Positions 57,701-64,000 of a DNA stretch of 64,000 bases are shown here, one piece after another. The stretch is from an uncultured Rhodocyclaceae bacterium (GTDB lineage Bacteria; Pseudomonadota; Gammaproteobacteria; Burkholderiales; Rhodocyclaceae). The notes beneath the pieces are model-generated. The model saw only the letters and a program-made list of their open reading frames with translations, was not told where the DNA came from and searched no databases. Where the stretch lies: NCBI GenBank assembly GCA_907163075.1, contig CAJQTY010000003.1:486637-550636 (forward strand), written 5' to 3'. Every line of letters starts with the position of its first letter. Position 1 is the first letter of the stretch. A program made the translations under genes and the position numbers.

Positions 57701-59471
57701 TTTCAATGGTGATTGCCTGTTTGCCAATGACGACCCGCTCATCGCGGCCCTATTCGAAGATGAAGACGATATATCTTTTCTCGCTGTTCCTTGCTCGGAA
57801 GTGCCACGCTTCAGTCGGCTGCTGGCTGCAATCGGTGTTTCTCGACTATCGGAGTCAATCAGACTCGAGGTCAGCGACGCCGAATTAGGAGTTGTTGAGG
57901 AGGACCTCACGGCTCGTGTTCGCCGCTCGGTTCGCTACATCGCGCGGATACTCTATTCGAAGCGGCCCGGGGCTTTCGAGCAAGCTCTCGAAGATAGAAA
58001 ATTCGCGTGCCTGAGGGAATTCGAGGTTGTTGAAGTTCCTCAAGTCGCCATGGTTGTATCACTTGGAGACTACAGCCGCGAGACGATGGCTGATATCGCG
58101 CTGAGCGGGAGCCGCGTGCTATACAGAACCGGGACGAAGTCAGTGAAGGATTTGCTGGCGGCAGAATTGAGTAGATACCTTGGGGCGTCCACTGACCTAG
58201 CAGACACCTTCGCCCGCATTCTAATGGAAAGCGCGGACGACAGCATCGATGACTTCCTTGCGGTGAGAAACATTGGTGCTCTTCCGGCAGACCTACTTGA
58301 AGCACTCGACAGCTCCGCAGGCCGGACGGACGAGATTGATGAGAAGGACGACTTAGATGGCCGTGGCGGCACGCCCAGTGAGCAACCGGATGAGGGGCTG
58401 GGAAGTACCTTCGTTGAGGCACCTCCAGTAGCAGAGCAGGTCGCCGAGCAGACCATGGAGGGGGGTAGCGAACCGCCTAATCGCATTGGATTGGGCTCTT
58501 CGCTGACAAAGGTTCCAACACTTTCAACAGGCTCTGGTGCTCGCGGTACTCCAGCACCTCTCCTCAACGGGAGTAGCCCCGCAGTGTTCGGAACGCCGAT
58601 TCCCTCCACAAGTCCTCTGTCAGTTGGGGCAGCGGGGGCAGCGGGGGCAGTTGGAACTCCGGGTGCCGCAGGCAACGGCAAGGCGAGTTTGCAAGATGCC
58701 GGCTTGCCAACGCAAATGCCTTCTTCAAGTCCTTCCGAAGGCCAAGCTAGTTACGGAGCGGGCTACCAACCGACCAATAATCTCCCGACTGGCCAGTTGA
58801 GACGAGGGCAGTCCAAAACAATCAGGACCAAGACAGGTCGGTTGTTGAGCTATGCGGTTGGTCCTGGCGAAGCCGACCAGCCGAACTCGAATGATGACCC
58901 GGCAAAGGCCGCAGCTCGAGAAGCGACTGGCCGTGCAGCAGTTGCATATTTCATGACGACTCAGGCGGAACGTTGGAAATCCTTGACCGAGATGCCGCAT
59001 AACAACCCAGGCTTTGACGTCCAAGCCATCGCAAATGACGGCCATGAAGAGTTCATTGAAGTCAAAGGACAGAGCGGTGCATGGACGGAGGCGGGCGTGG
59101 CATTAACTCCAACTGAGCTCATGGCGGCACAGCAGAAAGGAGACCGCTATTGGCTTTGCATAGTCGAATACGCTGAAGAGGACAGTCGTAGGCAACTGCA
59201 CCTGCTGCGCAACCCTTACGGCCTGACCCAACAGTTCCGGTTCGATGTGGGCTGGAAGTCAGTCGCTGAGAGCATTACGACAGTGACGTTGGAGCCCGAG
59301 AAAGATATATACATTGACGTGCCGAGCGTAGGCCGTGGGCGAATCTTGAGTGTGCGTAATAAGGGGAAATTCTTCCACCTGCACGTTATCCTCGACGATG
59401 GGCGCCAAGTCTTCAAGCTTTTCAACCCAGCAAAAATGAGACTCTCAAAGGAGCCGACGTGGCAAGAATGA
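54714..59471 (+). CDS. Sacsin-like GHKL ATPase with C-terminal DUF3883 (NO VEIN) domain
   Basis: A 1585-residue protein. The N-terminal HSP90-like ATPase has ELVQNADDNDYASG near 63 (N box), VVVNNETGFTESN near 91, and YIGEKGIGFKSVFTV near 123 (G2 box). A very long central region follows, then a low-complexity Gly/Ala/Pro/Ser linker near 1260-1370. The C-terminal DUF3883 has NNPGFDVQAI and EEFIEVKGQSGAW near 1430-1450. Its Asp and Glu-Val-Lys match a PD-(D/E)xK-like core, so it may cut DNA. Such GHKL-nuclease pairs occur in defence islands. It overlaps the next gene by 13 bases. Confidence 0.82.
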   Translation: MANTEQKRTPRQVIDRIRTHNFLLDIDSASDMVKEGALNLQTQLNNALKLLSEDLYSKKSHFVLELVQNADDNDYASGVTPHLTLEVTPSRLVVVNNETGFTESNVKAICAVGASSKSKQTSGYIGEKGIGFKSVFTVSDAPEIHSNGFHFKFDRTAEGNLLGFVVPHWCEPHADIQPDCTTIILPAAETYKFSAETLGDLDACLLLFLNKLRQLTLLHNGQHIIYSRRDVGRFSKLTVTRKSDGNKQKTEEIQYVRAELTFPMKDKYADEKRVGIERSTVVLAFPIDKTGAARPEPSSHVFAFLPIRQMGFKFAIQADFILNSSREEVLTDRPWNLLLRAGVAEVFSAAIETFRKTEPLALSYLKYVPEEGEVVDPFLRSLRKSIIDKLTGTKCLLSASGDWRTPSELRIAERNFRTLFPSKIAEELFGFDYVDSRMQGGHDLLRNLGALDAGLLQVLSVFDAHGSWLQKQPIDWRAKFYAYLANNQESLIGQGLLKCACLPISDGSLVIPAKSRVFFPLGKGKKYGFESELLFVDNELYEEAQKHSERVGELFAAMKVRFDEPYNLVVDHILPMHASDAWKSSGSKALVGHLRYVKDKLKEFLESATTHGKSEAQAYQLLRGGIWIGTKHLADGSWRFNRVGQLYLSKEYRPQFCIESLLAEALDSAKLVSPDYLAAKPKDPETDAESWRQFFARLGIRLAPASEEDGFDWKCSNELQLLLDSPTSAVRKATLECMSSYWSDYAEHMTYTFRAGRTVYGPKVTKFARSLVNTQAPTKKRTTVPLEEAYYPTTELKALLGDHLPYVDAVLAAPMLDACRVTYEFDAKALVKRLKQLKADGGGTTKQVQAIYRALDERLWDSDTAYIRQAFNQDGLIQVKGVHKGWFKPTELAWRSNSTFLDILYPPIQSTYTDFSKFFVNKLGIPKDLPTSKWVDALTRLGAVESSVERKAEALTIYRRANADLMPKFGREVPPPDWLETFHTEAAFINQRGEIVFNGDCLFANDDPLIAALFEDEDDISFLAVPCSEVPRFSRLLAAIGVSRLSESIRLEVSDAELGVVEEDLTARVRRSVRYIARILYSKRPGAFEQALEDRKFACLREFEVVEVPQVAMVVSLGDYSRETMADIALSGSRVLYRTGTKSVKDLLAAELSRYLGASTDLADTFARILMESADDSIDDFLAVRNIGALPADLLEALDSSAGRTDEIDEKDDLDGRGGTPSEQPDEGLGSTFVEAPPVAEQVAEQTMEGGSEPPNRIGLGSSLTKVPTLSTGSGARGTPAPLLNGSSPAVFGTPIPSTSPLSVGAAGAAGAVGTPGAAGNGKASLQDAGLPTQMPSSSPSEGQASYGAGYQPTNNLPTGQLRRGQSKTIRTKTGRLLSYAVGPGEADQPNSNDDPAKAAAREATGRAAVAYFMTTQAERWKSLTEMPHNNPGFDVQAIANDGHEEFIEVKGQSGAWTEAGVALTPTELMAAQQKGDRYWLCIVEYAEEDSRRQLHLLRNPYGLTQQFRFDVGWKSVAESITTVTLEPEKDIYIDVPSVGRGRILSVRNKGKFFHLHVILDDGRQVFKLFNPAKMRLSKEPTWQE

Positions 59472-61177
59472 TTCCGCAGCTGAGCGCAGAGCAGCTCAAG
59501 GCGTTTCCTTCCCGTGCCGAAGCGCGGTTCTATGAGGCCTGTTGCAAACATCTGGCTGACGATGTTGTGGTTATCTACAGCGCAAACTGGATATACAGAG
59601 ATGCCAAGGGACGACTCAACGAGGGTGAAGCCGACTTCACAATCCTGTCGCCCCAGAGGGGAGTGCTCGCTGTAGAGGTTAAGGGAGGCGGCATCTCCTT
59701 CGACGCGGCTACTGGTGCTTGGCACTCGGTCGACCGGAATGGCAACCAGAACATTATTAAGGACCCGTTCAAACAGTCATCAAAGGAGCGGCATGCTTTG
59801 TTGGACCAGATTTCGGGGCATGCGTCATGGCGTCAATGGAACGGAACACGCCTTACGATTGGGCATGCCGTCATGCTGCCGGACATTGGCGACCCGACTC
59901 CACTACTTGGACCGGACCGTAAGCGCGAAATCGTTGGAGTAAACGCGGACATCCAGAACGTAACACAGTGGTATGACCGAGTAATGCGGTTCTGGGCCCA
60001 GGCCAATGAGGATACTCTCGGTGCCAAAGGCGTTCGGCTCATTGAGGACATACTTTGCAAGTCCATTGATGTTCGGCCGATTCTGCGTGCAGCAGTCGAC
60101 GATGTCGAACAGCAGCGTATCCGCTTGACCGCCAACCAGGCGAAGGTCTTCAGGGTCATCGGTGGCCGAAGGCGCGCGGTAGTGTCTGGCGGAGCCGGTA
60201 CCGGCAAGACGGTGCTGGCCGTGGAGAAAGCAAAAGCCCTGGCCAATGCTGGGCTTAGTGTTCTGCTTCTATGCTACAACCGGCCGCTCGCAGATTCCCT
60301 TTCAATAGGATTGAAGGATGAAACGTTGATTCAGGCCAAGAGCTACCACCAGCTCTGTGACCAGAGAATTCGACAAGCTCAACAAAAGGGGTGCGATATC
60401 TTCAAGGAGGCCGTGGAAGCCTATCCGGGCGCGGGAGACCAGCATCGCTTTGATGTACAAATGCCCTACGCATTAGCATTGTCTGCAGACGTGCTTGAGG
60501 AGCGCTTCGATGCGCTCGTAGTAGACGAGGCACAGGACTTCAGCGACGAGTATTGGCTTGGCGTGGAGATGCTTCTTCGGGACCAAGAGAACGGCCATCT
60601 CTACATCTTCATCGACGAGAATCAGGCGTTGTACCCCAGAAAAGCAAAGTTACCGGTGGAGGCCGAGCCGTTCTATCTTACCAACAACTGCAGGAACACA
60701 GCCCCTATCCATGAAATCGGGTACTGTTTTTACCAAGGCATTCCCATTGACCCGCCGGAACTCATTGGCTCGGAAGTCATTTGGACAAGCCAAGACAAGG
60801 TCGAGGCTCAAGCCGATGCGGTCGCAAAGAGGGTGCACCAGTGGGTGCACGTCGAAGGTTTGAAGCCGGAGGATGTCGCAGTGTTAGTGGCGAAGCGCCC
60901 CAAGGCCCTCGCGTACGAGCTACTAGCACAGCGTGCAAAGACTGCTGGTGTTGAGTGGGCGTTCGAAACTCACGGGAAAGCAAAGTGCGTTTTGGTGGAC
61001 ACTGTGGCTCGCTTCAAGGGCTTGGAGGCCCAGGCCATTGTCCTGTGGGTTGGCGACGAGGTAGTGGATGAAGCTCATTTGGAGATAATGTATGTGGGTA
61101 CCACTCGTGCGAAGTCCCTGTTGAATATTGTTGGGTCACAAAAATGCGTTAGTAGCCTTCGCGCGGAGCCTAAATGA
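59459..61177 (+). CDS. NERD nuclease-UvrD/Rep-type helicase fusion
   Basis: A 572-residue protein. The N-terminal NERD domain has EARFYEACCKHLADD, EGEADFTILSP and VLAVEVKGGG (D and ExK of a nuclease core) near 20-80. The superfamily 1 helicase has Walker A SGGAGTGKTVLA near 244, DEAQDFSDEYW near 360, and a C-terminal TTRAKSLLNIVGS. The GTG at 59459 is chosen because AAGGAG ends five bases before it. The next ATG (59468) is too far away. Its overlap with the GHKL gene means the two are made together and probably act together. It is the last gene of the operon. Confidence 0.85.
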   Translation: MARMIPQLSAEQLKAFPSRAEARFYEACCKHLADDVVVIYSANWIYRDAKGRLNEGEADFTILSPQRGVLAVEVKGGGISFDAATGAWHSVDRNGNQNIIKDPFKQSSKERHALLDQISGHASWRQWNGTRLTIGHAVMLPDIGDPTPLLGPDRKREIVGVNADIQNVTQWYDRVMRFWAQANEDTLGAKGVRLIEDILCKSIDVRPILRAAVDDVEQQRIRLTANQAKVFRVIGGRRRAVVSGGAGTGKTVLAVEKAKALANAGLSVLLLCYNRPLADSLSIGLKDETLIQAKSYHQLCDQRIRQAQQKGCDIFKEAVEAYPGAGDQHRFDVQMPYALALSADVLEERFDALVVDEAQDFSDEYWLGVEMLLRDQENGHLYIFIDENQALYPRKAKLPVEAEPFYLTNNCRNTAPIHEIGYCFYQGIPIDPPELIGSEVIWTSQDKVEAQADAVAKRVHQWVHVEGLKPEDVAVLVAKRPKALAYELLAQRAKTAGVEWAFETHGKAKCVLVDTVARFKGLEAQAIVLWVGDEVVDEAHLEIMYVGTTRAKSLLNIVGSQKCVSSLRAEPK

Positions 61178-61394
61178 ACTAAACCTGAGCTAACTGGACT
61201 TTGCTCAGTACGCGAAGCATTTGAGACCGTAAGTTCGAAGCACCGTTTCGTGGCTGCAGAAGCAATACTCTCCCACTTGAAAGCTATGCGGTCGTTTTTT
61301 TAGGTATTCTTGAGAAACTCGATGGGCTATTAGCCCTTACGGCTAAACATCGTTCTTCTGCCATGCTGGGTGGCTAATTGATATTTGCGAAAAA

Positions 61395-62219
61395 ATGCTG
61401 AAAGGATGTGCGAGAAAAATGGTATCCCCACGACTAATTGCAAGAATCGAATCTGAAGAACCCACGTTGCGACTGGCCGTATTGATAGATGCAGATAACG
61501 CCCAGGCGGCAGTGATTGACGGAATCTTGGCTGAGGTGGCGAGATTTGGGGAGGCAACCGTCAAGCGAATTTATGGTGATTTCACATCGCCCCACAGCTC
61601 TTCCTGGAAAAAAGTCCTGCAGAAATACGCCATCAAGCCAGTTCAGCAATTCGCCTACACGACCGGAAAGAACTCAACGGATAGCACGTTGATAATTGAC
61701 GCGATGGACCTGCTGTACACCCGAAAATTCAACGGATTTTGCTTGGTGACGAGCGACAGCGACTTTACCGGATTGGCAACTCGAATTAGAGAAGAGGGAT
61801 TGACGGTCCTTGGTTTTGGCGAGCAAAAGACACCCGATGCCTTTCGGAATGCTTGCCACAAATTCATTCTAACGGAAGTGTTGCGGCCAACCGTTCCGGA
61901 ACAGGAAAAGACTGGTTCTGCGTCAAAAGAGGGTTCAGAGCTGGCCCAGCCGAAGGCAGCGGTTCAATCTCAGAACCAGCCAGAATTCCCCAAGAAGTTC
62001 GTGATGGATGCATTGGAGCAATCTTCGGATGAGAATGGCTGGGCTCATTTGGGTACCTTCGGTAGCTACTTGACCAAGCTTCAGCCCGACTTCGACTCCC
62101 GCGTGTATGGATACAAGAAGCTTTCAGACTTGGTCAAAGCCAAGACAGACCTCTTCGTTACGGAAGAGCGTATGCCGCCCGGACAATCACAAAAGAATCT
62201 ATATCTTCGAGCGAAATAG
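61395..62219 (+). CDS. NYN-domain and OST-HTH/LOTUS protein
   Basis: A 274-residue protein. The NYN (PIN-like) nuclease domain covers about 25-165, with acidic residues in VLIDADNAQ, STDSTLIIDAMDLLY and VTSDSDFTGL, which suits a metal-dependent RNase. A short linker leads to an OST-HTH/LOTUS domain near 200-265 (DENGWAHLGTFGSYLTKLQ), a fold that binds RNA. Such NYN-LOTUS proteins are widespread in bacteria with unclear roles. A 217-base spacer with a T-rich run separates it from the operon, so it probably has its own promoter. Confidence 0.85.
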   Translation: MLKGCARKMVSPRLIARIESEEPTLRLAVLIDADNAQAAVIDGILAEVARFGEATVKRIYGDFTSPHSSSWKKVLQKYAIKPVQQFAYTTGKNSTDSTLIIDAMDLLYTRKFNGFCLVTSDSDFTGLATRIREEGLTVLGFGEQKTPDAFRNACHKFILTEVLRPTVPEQEKTGSASKEGSELAQPKAAVQSQNQPEFPKKFVMDALEQSSDENGWAHLGTFGSYLTKLQPDFDSRVYGYKKLSDLVKAKTDLFVTEERMPPGQSQKNLYLRAK

Positions 62220-62559
62220 GTTTCTGAGTATCGGTACAGCTATGCGTGGTCAGTTCAAGCGACTGTTGTGGCACTGGTGTACGGCTAGCTATGTCTGCGC
62301 AGGCATAGATTTATAGCCAAAGTTCTCCCTAAAGGGGAAGTTGGAGCAACTTATTATGCTAGCGCTGCTTGGACTGAGCTAGCGGGGAGGAAATGAGCTG
62401 ATTTTTGGGCCGTTACGTTCCTTGGGCTATCAGCCCTCGCGGTCAGAGGCTGCGGGGCTGTTAATGAGGCTACCGAGCCGGACTTAGCAACTCCTTGGCG
62501 GAACGGCTAGGTTCTTAAAAGGGGCCACTAATTTTCCGAGTTGTTAATCTTGCTCAGCC
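62220..62559. other. 340-base spacer before the IS66 copy
   Basis: No gene seen here. Short hairpins such as GGGCTATCAGCCCT (around 62426) resemble GGGCTATTAGCCC near 61324. A GGAGGAAATGAG (62390 region) looks like a start site but is followed by a stop soon after. It may be the remnant edge of an older insertion. Confidence 0.4.
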
Positions 62560-62635
62560 GTAAGGCTCCGTCGCGCCCATCTGTACGCCACGGCCAAGCC
62601 CATGCACGCTTGACGCTTTTCCGAAGGGACGGCCA

Positions 62636-62944
62636 ATGGCGAAGCGACACGGGGCGGATTTCTGGCGGGAGCATCTTGATGCTTGGCATCAAAGCGACCT
62701 GACGCAGAAAGCGTACTGCGCAAATAACGGATTAGGAGAGAAGGCGTTTTATCGCTGGCATCGCAAGGACAAGGAAGCGATAGCGGCGGCGAAAGCCCCG
62801 TTGACTCTGATACCGACGCACCTTGGCGCGCCCGCTCCTGTGGCAAACAACGTCGTACGACTGCACAGTCCCGGTGGCTGGCGCATCGAATTGCCGGCAA
62901 CGAATGCACCGTGGTTGTCCGACCTTCTGAAGCAACTGCCATGA
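62636..62944 (+). CDS. tnpA: IS66 accessory protein TnpA
   Basis: A 102-residue protein with a helix-turn-helix N-terminus (FWREHLDAWHQSDLTQKAYC and YRWHRK), typical of IS66 OrfA proteins annotated as TnpA. It binds DNA and is required along with TnpB and TnpC for transposition. It overlaps tnpB by four bases (ATGA). Confidence 0.88.
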   Translation: MAKRHGADFWREHLDAWHQSDLTQKAYCANNGLGEKAFYRWHRKDKEAIAAAKAPLTLIPTHLGAPAPVANNVVRLHSPGGWRIELPATNAPWLSDLLKQLP

Positions 62945-63288
62945 TGCCGATGCCGACGCCGACTCAGGTCTGGCTGGTGGTCGAAGCGATCGACATGCGC
63001 GCCGGCATCGACGGACTCTCGCAGCGGATACAGACCACCCTCGGCCGCACGCCGTGCGATGGCAGCGCCTACGCCTTCCGCAACCGCCGGCAGAATCGAC
63101 TCAAGCTGCTTATCTGGGATGGCACCGGCGTCTGGCTTTGTCAGCGCCGTTTGCATCAAGGTCACTTCACCTGGCCAAGTACAAATACGCCGGTATTTAC
63201 CCTCACCGATGTGCAATGGCGATGGCTCATTGCGGGGGTCGATTGGCAGCGACTGGATGCCGCTTCGCCGGCCCACTGGCGTGCATGA
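62941..63288 (+). CDS. tnpB: IS66 accessory protein TnpB
   Basis: A 115-residue IS66 Orf2 (TnpB). The core VVEAIDMRAGIDGLSQRI, AYAFRNRRQNRLKLLIWDG and GVWLCQRRLHQGHFTWP is a family hallmark. The protein is needed for transposition but has no known catalytic site. It starts at the ATGA overlap with tnpA. The ATG at 62941 precedes MPMPTPTQVW. Confidence 0.92.
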   Translation: MMPMPTPTQVWLVVEAIDMRAGIDGLSQRIQTTLGRTPCDGSAYAFRNRRQNRLKLLIWDGTGVWLCQRRLHQGHFTWPSTNTPVFTLTDVQWRWLIAGVDWQRLDAASPAHWRA

Positions 63289-63361
63289 AGAAGGTGACTC
63301 AATTCTTCTGTAACGACCTATTTGCAGTGCTTTCAGGACTTTTGAAGAGTATAATGATGGC

Positions 63362-64000
63362 ATGGATTTTAATGCTGAACTGGCTCGATTTAACCCTGAC
63401 CCGTCGCTCTCACTTTGGATCACGGACGCCGTTCAAACGCTGCTCGACCAAGTCCAAAATGACGCCGCAAAAGCCCGTCAGCAAGTCACCGAACGCGACA
63501 CTGAATTGTTCGCCGCCAAGGCCAAGATCCAGGCCCTCACGCTGGAACTGGCCCATCTGCGCCGGATGCGGTTCGGGGCCAGCAGCGAAGCGCTGTCGGT
63601 CGAGCAACGCGATTTGTTCCAGGAAACGCTGGCCAGCGATAGCGCCGCGGCGGCGGATGAACTGGCCAGGCGACTGCTCGGTGTACCGGCATCCCTGGCA
63701 GCACCGCCAACGATTCGCCCTCGTGCCGGTCGCCAACCCTTGCCTGAGCACCTGCCCCGCATCGAACACCGTCACGAACCGGAGTCCTGCACGTGCGGTC
63801 AATGTGGTAAGGATCTGGTCAAGATCGGTGAGGACATTAGCGAACAGCTCGATGTCGAACCAGCTCGTTTCTTCGTTCATCGTCACATCCGTCCGCAGTA
63901 CGCCTGCCGTGCCTGTGAGACGGTGTCTGCCGCGCCGATCCCGCCAGCGGTGATCGATGGTGGCCTGGCCGCGGTCGGTTTGTACGTCTGGCTGATCATC
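63362..64000 (+). CDS. tnpC: IS66 transposase TnpC, 5' part (runs off the right edge)
   Basis: The frame begins with MDFNAELARFNPDPSLSLW at 63362 and stays open to the end of the window, 213 codons. A leucine-zipper-like helix (KAKIQALTLELAHLRRMRFG) and ASSEALSVEQRDLFQE are typical of IS66 TnpC. CTCGQCGKDL and YACRACE form the zinc finger before the DDE domain, which lies outside. TnpC is the DDE transposase proper. Confidence 0.9.
   Translation, partial: MDFNAELARFNPDPSLSLWITDAVQTLLDQVQNDAAKARQQVTERDTELFAAKAKIQALTLELAHLRRMRFGASSEALSVEQRDLFQETLASDSAAAADELARRLLGVPASLAAPPTIRPRAGRQPLPEHLPRIEHRHEPESCTCGQCGKDLVKIGEDISEQLDVEPARFFVHRHIRPQYACRACETVSAAPIPPAVIDGGLAAVGLYVWLII

Larger units (their letters stand above)
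27891..62559. mobile_element. thyA-integrated genomic island carrying a defence operon (right end not seen)
   Basis: The element starts inside thyA. Its contents are a replacement thymidylate synthase, a tyrosine-recombinase module, a serine resolvase with a res-like array, a seven-gene defence-type operon and a NYN-LOTUS gene, reaching the IS66 copy at 62560. Composition is lower in GC than the host flank and varies by block (AT-rich at 29.2-37 kb, richer at 38-44 kb), which indicates mosaic assembly. The true right boundary, which should carry the thyA 3' end, lies outside the window, so the end given is only the last base before the insertion sequence. Confidence 0.8.
62560..64000 (+). mobile_element. 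IS66-family insertion sequence, cut by the right edge
   Basis: Three consecutive genes match the tnpA-tnpB-tnpC order of IS66. GTAAGGCTCCGTCGCGCC (62560-62577) is the probable left inverted repeat, as IS66 ends usually begin GTAAG. The third gene and the right repeat lie beyond the window. Composition is again high in GC. Confidence 0.85.

Noticed and set aside
38384-61177. Calling the operon canonical DISARM, BREX or Druantia
   Set aside because: The phospholipase-D drmC and a separate drmB are missing, no pglZ or brxC is present, and no DruH-like gene is seen. Only parts are shared.

Overview
The window looks like chromosomal DNA of a betaproteobacterium, most likely from the Rhodocyclales (the Dechloromonas, Accumulibacter and Propionivibrio neighbourhood). 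The evidence is high-GC housekeeping DNA, the blocks rhodanese-grxC-secB-gpsA, envC-ctpA and glyA-nrdR-ribD, a compact MSHA pilus cluster and a TRAP transporter. The genus is an inference. A large accessory island fills the right 57 percent.

Region 1 (1-8326, minus strand) is an MSHA-type IV pilus operon in the order mshE-G-F-B-A-C-D-O-P-Q. It is tightly packed with overlapping stops and starts, and mshQ runs off the left edge. Region 2 (8417-27145) is core genome: trmL, gpsA, an SH3-domain protein, secB, grxC, a membrane rhodanese, an ArsR-family regulator with a SqrR/BigR-like cysteine pair, the envC-ctpA-hypothetical-moeB operon, ribD, nrdR, glyA, a histidine phosphatase, TRAP genes dctQM and a convergent dctP, pmbA, darP and a large protein with a PilZ-like motif. 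Short hairpin repeats sit between several of these genes.

Region 3 begins inside the host thymidylate synthase gene. Host thyA is intact up to the codons for FLGV, about 27890, where homology stops abruptly. About 250 bp downstream lies a complete, divergent thymidylate synthase gene (28148-29140) that keeps every key catalytic residue. After a 1.2 kb AT-rich non-coding stretch come three large tyrosine-recombinase-like proteins and a small coiled-coil protein (30320-36888), coupled by overlapping stops and starts. The straightforward reading is an integrative element that breaks thyA on insertion and supplies a replacement enzyme. A serine resolvase, a small overlapping gene and a res-like array of GTCTCA inverted repeats follow (36915-37930).

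Region 4 (38384-61177) is a seven-gene co-directional operon of large proteins: a DUF1998-type helicase with a C-terminal nuclease-like domain, a SNF2/DrmD-like helicase, a 1610-residue Eco57I/PglX/DrmMI-like adenine methyltransferase, an SMC-like ATPase, an HNH endonuclease, a sacsin-like GHKL ATPase with a C-terminal DUF3883 (NO VEIN) domain, and a NERD-nuclease/UvrD-type helicase. A NYN-LOTUS protein follows with its own spacer. The content resembles class 1 DISARM in its SNF2 helicase plus N6-methyltransferase, but it lacks the phospholipase-D gene drmC and a separate drmB and adds an SMC-HNH pair and a GHKL/NERD pair. It is the best candidate for an incompletely described phage-defence system.

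An IS66-family element (62560 to the right edge) interrupts the far end. The 3' half of host thyA and the right attachment site are not in the window, so the element must extend further or have been rearranged.
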